Shown piece by piece: positions 58,706 to 64,000 of a stretch of 64,000 nt of DNA (position 1 is the stretch's first letter; each line of letters starts with the position of its first letter). This DNA comes from Pseudomonas peli (GTDB lineage: Bacteria > Pseudomonadota > Gammaproteobacteria > Pseudomonadales > Pseudomonadaceae). Made by a program: the position numbers and the translations under genes. The stretch is taken from NCBI RefSeq assembly GCF_900099645.1, contig NZ_FMTL01000002.1, positions 312,334 to 376,333 on the forward strand. Direction: 5' to 3'. A model generated the notes under the pieces. That model searched no databases and was not told the DNA's origin. It worked only from the letters and a program-made list of their open reading frames with translations.

Positions 58706-58731
58706 ACCTGGCGGGCCTTCTCGGCCCGCCA
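58706..58731 (+). terminator. Terminator-like hairpin after metZ
   Basis: CCTGGCGGGCC-TTCTC-GGCCCGCCAGG, an 11-base perfect stem, followed by CTGCTTCATTTC. It lacks a clean U tract but ends the conserved block. Confidence 0.6.
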
Positions 58732-58831
58732 GGCTGCTTCATTTCTCCCCAAATTCATTCTCTTGTCTCGCCAAATTCTCGGGCGCGTATGGCTGTGGGC
58801 AATCCTTTGGTTAGCTGCGGGTAAAACATGA

Positions 58832-58856
58832 CGCACTTCAAAGTCTGAAGGTGCGC
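58832..58856. promoter_or_regulatory. Inverted repeat upstream of the LuxR regulator
   Basis: CGCACTTCA, five bases, TGAAGGTGCG: symmetric except for one inserted base. It lies about 70 bases before the regulator start. The rest of this 232-base gap holds the metZ hairpin and an A-rich leader. Confidence 0.35.
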
Positions 58857-58925
58857 AGGCGCTAGCATCCTTGGCCAGGTGCGGCGTCTGACCGTGCGAA
58901 CAATAATAAGAACAGGGTCTGCCTG

Positions 58926-61565
58926 ATGGACCGACTTCAGCCATGCGTATTGCCTGCCAATGGTGTGCTCCGCCAGAGCCTGCTGAACCTGTTGGCGCGC
59001 AGTGAAGATTTTGCCCTGACTTTACTGCTGGCCCCGGCCGGCTCGGGAAAGTCGACGCTGTTGCAACACTGGCGCGGCCGTTGCGCTGCCGCGGTGGTGC
59101 ATTACCCGCTGCAAGCGCGGGACAACGACCCGCTGTGTTTTTTCCGCCGCCTGGCTGACAGCATCCGCGCTCAGGTAGGCGATTTTGATACGTCCTGGTT
59201 CAACCCTCTGGCGGTGGCCTCCAGCCTGTCACCGCAGCTATTGGGTGAGCTGCTCGCGGATGCCCTGGCGCGAGTCGAGGGCCCGCTGTTTATCGTGCTG
59301 GATGATTTTCAGTGGATCGAGTCGCGCAGCATTCTCGAGGTGATGGCGGCGCTGCTGGAGAAGCTGCCAGGCCATGTCCATCTGATCATCGCCAGCCGTA
59401 ACCACCCAGGCTTTGCCCTGAGCCAGCTGAAGTTGGAAAACCGCCTGCTGTGTATTGATCAGCATGACCTACGTTTGTCAGTTGAGCAGGTGCAGCAGCT
59501 CAATACCCACCTGGGTGGTCAGGCGCTCAGTCAGGCGTATGTCGACAGCCTGCTGGGCATGACCGAAGGCTGGGTGGCGGGGGTTAAGATTGCGCTGCTG
59601 GCCTATGCGCGCTTCGGTACTCAGGCGCTGCAGCGCTTTAACGGCAGCCAGCCAGAAATCGTCGATTATTTCGGCCATGTGGTGCTGCGTCAGTTGCCGC
59701 CGGGCCTACGCGAGTTTCTGCTCTGTTGCGGCCTGTTTGAACGGTTTGACGGTGCGCTTTGCGACTATGTGATGCAGCGTAATGGCTCGGCGTTGCTGCT
59801 GGAGGAGTTGGCTGAACGCCAACTGTTCTTGCTGCCGGTGGACAATCAGCCCGGCTGGTTTCGTTTTCACGCCCTGCTGCAGGATTTTCTCTGTCGTCGT
59901 CTGCAGGTCGAGGAATACGCGCGCCTGGATCAGCTGCACAGCCGTGCCGCCGACTATTACCTGAGCCTGGGCGAGTATGAGCAGGCGTTGCAGCATGCCC
60001 GGCACTGTAGCGATCAAAACGTCTTCCTCGGCCTGTTGGAGCACTGCTGTGCGTCATGGGTGCGCAGTGGGCAGTTTGGCGACATTCTGCGTTGGCTTGA
60101 ACCGCTGCCGGAGACGCAGCTGCTGGCGCAACCCAAGTTGCTCGGCTGGTTGATTGCGGCGCTATCACTGTCGCGGCGTTTTCACCAGGCGCATTACTAC
60201 CTTGAGTTGCTCGATACTCTTGAACACACCATGCCAGGCGTAAATCTGGAGCCGGCAACGCGGCAGTTTCTTGCCCTGTTGCTGGGCTTGTTCGAGCAGG
60301 ACAAGGACTTTGTGCCGCCGCCGGCCTGGCGCGACTTGCTGGGTGCAGGGCAGGACCTGGAAATTCGCGCTTGCACCCTGGCGGTGATTGCTTATCAGCA
60401 TCTATTGGCGGCGCGCCTGCAGGATGCGATTCGTTTTGCCAGCGAGTCCAAGCAGTTGCTCGCGCAATGTGGGCACAGCTTTCTGGAAAGTTACACCGAT
60501 CTGATTATCGCCCTCTGCCACCGCAATGCCGGGCGCGCCACCCATGCGCGTAAGCAGGTGTGTCTGGACTACCAAGGCACCGATTCTGTTTCTCCGGCCT
60601 GGGTCAATCGCGCCACGGCCATGGTGGTGGTGCTGTATGAGCAGAATCAGCTGGTCGAGGCGCAGCAGCTGTGTAACGAGCTGATGGCGATGGTCAACTC
60701 ATCCTCGGCCACCGAAGCGATTGCCACGGTCTACATCACCTTGTCGCGGTTGCTGCATCGCCAGCAGCTGACAGCGCGTTCCAGCCGCTTGCTCGACCAG
60801 CTGTCGTGCATCCTGCAGCTGGGCAACTACGCGCGTTTTGTCAGCCAGATGGCCCAGGAAAGCATGCGTCAGGCGTACCTGAGCGGTAAGAGTGTCGTCA
60901 TGGATGCCGTAGCTCAGCGCTACTGTTTGCTTGGGCGGTTGCAGGCCGGGGAATGGGAGCGCGTGCGCGCCTATGACGAAAGTTGGGAACGTCAGGGGTT
61001 GGCCTGTGTGTACTGGTTGCAGGCACGCGGTGCGCAGGCGCAGGCCGAGCGGATTCTCAAGGTGCTGGCGGCCTCGTTGCGGCAAAGTGAGATGCGTGCG
61101 CGGCTGCTGATCGTCGAAGCCAACCGCCTGGTGCTGGCGGCGCCCAGCCAGAGCAAGGGCCAGCAACTGGCTGCTTTGGCGGGGCTGGTTGAGACTTATG
61201 GCATCGTCAATATCAATCGCTCGGTATTCGATGAGGCCCCAGGTTTTGCCGCCAGGGTGCTGGATCTGGTGCAGGCCGGCTTATTGGTGGTACCGGACAA
61301 TTACCGTGAGCACTACGCAGAGTTTCTCCAGGGTATTCAGGTTGCGCCGGCTCTAGATACGCTGGCCGGCGGCCTGCTGACAGGGCGTGAGGTGGAGGTG
61401 TTCGAGTGCCTGCTTAGCGGCCTGTCGAACACTCAGATCAGCGACAAGACCGGTATCGCTTTGTCCACCACCAAATGGCACCTGAAAAACATCTACTCCA
61501 AGCTCAATGTCTCCAGTCGCACCGAGGCGATTCTCGCCGTACGGCCGCGCGCCACGCTCAACTAG
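58926..61565 (+). CDS. MalT/AlkS-type LuxR regulator (LAL family)
   Basis: 879 residues, the size of MalT and AlkS. An N-terminal STAND ATPase has Walker A LLAPAGSGKST (residues ~35-44) and Walker B LFIVLDDFQWIES. A long TPR-like middle region follows. The C-terminal LuxR HTH (~810-870) reads LTGREVEVFECLLSGLSNTQISDKTGIALSTTKWHLKNIYSKL in two continuous motifs. This group senses a small ligand with ATP and activates a neighbouring operon. The next gene, 138 bases downstream on the same strand, is an alpha-dioxygenase-like heme enzyme, the likely target. The ligand is unknown. Confidence 0.88.
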   Translation: MDRLQPCVLPANGVLRQSLLNLLARSEDFALTLLLAPAGSGKSTLLQHWRGRCAAAVVHYPLQARDNDPLCFFRRLADSIRAQVGDFDTSWFNPLAVASSLSPQLLGELLADALARVEGPLFIVLDDFQWIESRSILEVMAALLEKLPGHVHLIIASRNHPGFALSQLKLENRLLCIDQHDLRLSVEQVQQLNTHLGGQALSQAYVDSLLGMTEGWVAGVKIALLAYARFGTQALQRFNGSQPEIVDYFGHVVLRQLPPGLREFLLCCGLFERFDGALCDYVMQRNGSALLLEELAERQLFLLPVDNQPGWFRFHALLQDFLCRRLQVEEYARLDQLHSRAADYYLSLGEYEQALQHARHCSDQNVFLGLLEHCCASWVRSGQFGDILRWLEPLPETQLLAQPKLLGWLIAALSLSRRFHQAHYYLELLDTLEHTMPGVNLEPATRQFLALLLGLFEQDKDFVPPPAWRDLLGAGQDLEIRACTLAVIAYQHLLAARLQDAIRFASESKQLLAQCGHSFLESYTDLIIALCHRNAGRATHARKQVCLDYQGTDSVSPAWVNRATAMVVVLYEQNQLVEAQQLCNELMAMVNSSSATEAIATVYITLSRLLHRQQLTARSSRLLDQLSCILQLGNYARFVSQMAQESMRQAYLSGKSVVMDAVAQRYCLLGRLQAGEWERVRAYDESWERQGLACVYWLQARGAQAQAERILKVLAASLRQSEMRARLLIVEANRLVLAAPSQSKGQQLAALAGLVETYGIVNINRSVFDEAPGFAARVLDLVQAGLLVVPDNYREHYAEFLQGIQVAPALDTLAGGLLTGREVEVFECLLSGLSNTQISDKTGIALSTTKWHLKNIYSKLNVSSRTEAILAVRPRATLN

Positions 61566-61593
61566 ATCGCTCTGCCCACCTGATTGGCCATAG

Positions 61594-61610
61594 CCCCTCC
61601 GCTGGAGGGG
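61594..61610 (+). other. Hairpin between the LuxR regulator and the heme dioxygenase gene
   Basis: CCCCTCC-GCT-GGAGGGG with no U tract after it. It could reduce read-through from the regulator gene. Confidence 0.45.
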
Positions 61611-61703
61611 GGCGATCCGCTGTACCCGTCGATAGGCTTGATCCTGCGCTGCTATGTCAGTAGCCGCCTTGTCCGTACAACAATAAAAACGGGAGCATTA
61701 GCC

Positions 61704-64000
61704 ATGTCGGTATGGGTCACTTGGCCAGCTTTGACCAAGCTGGGAACGCTGGGCGTAGTCTCCGGACTACTGGTGCTGGCGGTTGAACGCCAGGCGTTGT
61801 TCGAGAACAACCTCTTCGATGTTGAAAACTACGCGGGCTACAACGCCAACATCACCTGTGATGCGCGCAGCCAGGCGGCTCGTACTGAAGACGGTACCTG
61901 CAACATTCTCAGTAACCCGGCCGAGGGTTCGGTGTATCGGCGCTTTGGCCGTAACGTCAACCCGGCGGTGACCCAGGGTGAAACCACCACCTTGCTTAGC
62001 CCTAACCCGCGTGAGGTGAGTAACAGCCTCATGGCGCGCGAGGATTTCAAGCCGGCGCCAAGCCTGAACTTTATCGCCGCCGCCTGGATTCAATTTATGG
62101 TGCACGACTGGTTCGATCACGGCCCGAATGCCGACGCCGACCCGATCCAGTTCCCTCTGCCCCCGGGCGATTTGCTGGGCAGCGGCAGTATGTCGGTCAA
62201 GCGCACGCAGCCTGACCCGACGCGCAGCAGCAGTGACGCCGGCAAACCGCAAACCTACCGCAACCACAACACCCACTGGTGGGACGGCTCGCAGCTGTAT
62301 GGCAGCAGCAAGGAAACCAACGACAAGGTGCGCTCGTTTGTCGACGGCAAGCTCAAGGTCAACGCCAACGGTACTTTGCCCACTGAGCTGCTCAGCGGTA
62401 AACCGGTCACCGGGTTCAACGAAAACTGGTGGTTAGGCCTGAGCATGCTGCATCAGCTGTTCACCCTCGAACACAACGCCATCGCCAGTAAGCTCAAGCA
62501 GAAGTACCCGGCGCAGAGCGACCAGTGGCTGTACGACCGCGCACGCCTGATCAACTCGGCGCTGATGGCCAAGATCCACACCGTGGAGTGGACCCCAGCG
62601 GTGATCGCCAACCCAATCACCGAACGCGCCATGTACTCCAACTGGTGGGGCCTGCTCGGCCAGGGCGGCCCGCGTGATGACTTCCAGGCCGAAGTACGCA
62701 TGCTGCAGGCGGACTTGGCGCGCTCCGACTCCTTCGTCAAGCGTATCCTCGGTTTCGACCCGAATGTGGCGCCGGGCGTTGGTAACAGTGCCATCGACCA
62801 CGCCCTGACCGGCATCGTCGGCTCCACCGCGCCGAACAACTACGGCGTGCCGTTCACCCTTACCGAAGAGTTCGTCGCGGTGTACCGCATGCACCCGCTG
62901 ATGCGTGACAACGTGCAGGTGTATGACATCGGCTCGAACCAGGTTTCGCGCACCATCGCACTGCAGAACACCCGTGACCGCGACGCCGAAAACCTGCTCA
63001 ACGACGAGCGCCCGGAGCGCCTGTGGTACTCCTTCGGCATCACCAATCCGGGTTCGCTGACGCTGAACAACTACCCGAACTTCTTGCGTAACCTGTCGAT
63101 GCCGCTGGTGGGTGATATCGACCTGGCCGCCATCGATGTGTTGCGTGACCGTGAGCGTGGCGTGCCGCGCTATAACGAGTTCCGCCGGCAGATCGGCCTC
63201 AACCCGATCACTAAGTTCGAGGACCTGACCAAGGATGCCGCGACCCTGGCCGAGCTCAAGCGTCTGTATAACAACGACATCGAGAAGATCGACACCCTGG
63301 TCGGTCAGTTGGCGGAAACCGTACGTCCTGAGGGCTTTGCCTTCGGTGAAACGGCATTCCAAATATTTATCATGAACGCCTCGCGCCGCCTGATGGCTGA
63401 CCGCTTCTATACCAAGGATTACCGTCCGGAGGTGTATACCCCGGAAGGAATCGACTGGGTCGAACACACCACCATGGTGGATGTGCTGCGTCGGCATAAC
63501 CCGCAGCTGCAAGCCAGCCTGGCCGGCGTGGAAAACGCCTTCAAACCCTGGGGGCTGAATATTCCGGCGGACTACGAAAGCTGGCCTGGGGCCAACAAGC
63601 AGGAAAACCTTTGGGTCAACGGCGCGCTGCGCACCCAGTATGCGGCGGACAAACTGCCAGCGTTGCAGCCGGTGAATGTTGGCGGGTTGATCGGCTCAAT
63701 CCTCTGGAACAAGGTCAAGGTGCGCAGCGACGTGGCCCCGGCCGGTTATGAGAAGCCGATTCATCCGCATGGTGTGATGGCCAAGGTCAAGTTCGTCGCG
63801 GTGCCCAATAACCCCTACAGCGGCCTGTTCCAGGGCTCTGACAGCGGCCTGCTGCGGCTGTCGGTTACCGGTGATCCGGCGGATCGCGGTTTCGCACCGG
63901 GGCTGGCGTGGAAGGCCTTTGTCGATGGCAAACCGTCGGAGAACGTGTCCGCGCTGTACACCCTGAGCGGGCAGGGCGCTAACCATAACTTCTTCGCCAA
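61704..64000 (+). CDS. Alpha-dioxygenase-like heme peroxidase fused to a catalase-like domain (partial)
   Basis: The frame is open from ATG 61704 to the window edge, at least 765 residues; the 3' end is missing. GGGAG precedes the start. An N-terminal hydrophobic stretch (~12-28) may anchor it. Residues ~60-620 carry fatty acid alpha-dioxygenase motifs: distal His134 in WIQFMVHDWFDHG, HWWDGSQLYGSSKE, the catalytic Tyr394 and proximal His397 in AVYRMHPLMRD, RYNEFRRQIGL, and ETAFQIFIMNASRRL. From ~655 a second domain looks like the catalase fold: His687 in IHPHG, Arg718 in LLRLS, GLAWKAF, then GANHNFF. Such dioxygenases make 2-hydroperoxy fatty acids; catalase-related enzymes can convert hydroperoxides. 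The fusion is inference. Confidence 0.8.
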   Translation, partial: MSVWVTWPALTKLGTLGVVSGLLVLAVERQALFENNLFDVENYAGYNANITCDARSQAARTEDGTCNILSNPAEGSVYRRFGRNVNPAVTQGETTTLLSPNPREVSNSLMAREDFKPAPSLNFIAAAWIQFMVHDWFDHGPNADADPIQFPLPPGDLLGSGSMSVKRTQPDPTRSSSDAGKPQTYRNHNTHWWDGSQLYGSSKETNDKVRSFVDGKLKVNANGTLPTELLSGKPVTGFNENWWLGLSMLHQLFTLEHNAIASKLKQKYPAQSDQWLYDRARLINSALMAKIHTVEWTPAVIANPITERAMYSNWWGLLGQGGPRDDFQAEVRMLQADLARSDSFVKRILGFDPNVAPGVGNSAIDHALTGIVGSTAPNNYGVPFTLTEEFVAVYRMHPLMRDNVQVYDIGSNQVSRTIALQNTRDRDAENLLNDERPERLWYSFGITNPGSLTLNNYPNFLRNLSMPLVGDIDLAAIDVLRDRERGVPRYNEFRRQIGLNPITKFEDLTKDAATLAELKRLYNNDIEKIDTLVGQLAETVRPEGFAFGETAFQIFIMNASRRLMADRFYTKDYRPEVYTPEGIDWVEHTTMVDVLRRHNPQLQASLAGVENAFKPWGLNIPADYESWPGANKQENLWVNGALRTQYAADKLPALQPVNVGGLIGSILWNKVKVRSDVAPAGYEKPIHPHGVMAKVKFVAVPNNPYSGLFQGSDSGLLRLSVTGDPADRGFAPGLAWKAFVDGKPSENVSALYTLSGQGANHNFFA

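Noticed and set aside
58706..58731. Repetitive element after metZ, similar in core to the purF-metZ hairpin
   Set aside because: Both share GGCCCGC/GCGGGCC, but there is no flanking conserved sequence to call a REP-type family from two copies.
62433..63512. 359-codon open frame on the minus strand opposite the heme enzyme
   Set aside because: The plus-strand frame carries clear alpha-dioxygenase motifs throughout and stays open to the edge, so the minus frame is a shadow.

Overview
The window is a 64 kb piece of a Pseudomonas-type chromosome (gammaproteobacterium, roughly 60% GC by eye). The evidence is gene content and order. It has the Pseudomonas chemotaxis tail (motD, parC/parP-like, cheW, a DUF2802 protein) running into the system I cytochrome c maturation operon. 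It has the aminotransferase / uvrB / EmrAB-like pump / LysR / gltX / tRNA / TetR / hydrolase block, and the leuCDB-asd-usg-fimV-truA-trpF-accD-folC-SPOR-cvpA-purF-metZ block. The overall order differs from P. aeruginosa as I remember it: blocks that are separate there are joined here, and pgl-edd-eda sit together. I see no insertion sequence, prophage, integrase or CRISPR array. Gene density is very high, and no stretch over 300 bp lacks a gene.

Region by region. 1-5 kb: chemotaxis/flagellar tail plus a FliK-like/FlhB-like pair. 5-12.3 kb: ccmABCDEFGHI, nearly all joined by 4-base start/stop overlaps, then a small lipoprotein. 12.3-18 kb: MerR regulator, mlaA with an alpha/beta hydrolase, small membrane proteins, and a GH17 glucan enzyme with a membrane domain. 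18.2-18.4 kb: tRNA-Pro and tRNA-Asn. 18.4-28 kb: aromatic aminotransferase, uvrB, DMT exporter, DHA2/HlyD pump with divergent LysR, gltX. 28.1-28.7 kb: a duplicated tRNA-Ala/tRNA-Glu pair. 28.8-37.6 kb: TetR with hydrolase, a 7TM diguanylate cyclase, pgl-edd-eda with a thioesterase, dusC, and a heat-shock hsp20 gene. 37.6-41 kb: a five-PAS GGDEF-EAL protein. 41-58.7 kb: LysR/leuCDB and the conserved biosynthetic block through metZ. 58.9-64 kb: a MalT/AlkS-type LuxR regulator followed by a large heme enzyme cut by the window edge.

The most interesting item is that last gene. Its first ~620 residues carry the motifs of plant-type fatty acid alpha-dioxygenase (animal heme peroxidase/cyclooxygenase superfamily, Tyr394/His397 pair). 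They are followed by what reads as the start of a second, catalase-fold heme domain (His687-x-x-Gly, Arg718-Leu-Ser, then the Gly/Asn-Phe-Phe stretch). A dioxygenase that makes fatty acid hydroperoxides joined to a catalase-related hydroperoxide-converting domain, next to an AlkS-like regulator, would be a self-contained bacterial oxylipin module. This is inference from motifs and has not been tested by a database search.

Regulatory features supported by sequence include a sigma-32 promoter with a possible ROSE thermometer at hsp20, a TetR operator palindrome, a LysR box before leuC, a possible Fur box, a stringent-type tRNA promoter, and several intrinsic terminators.
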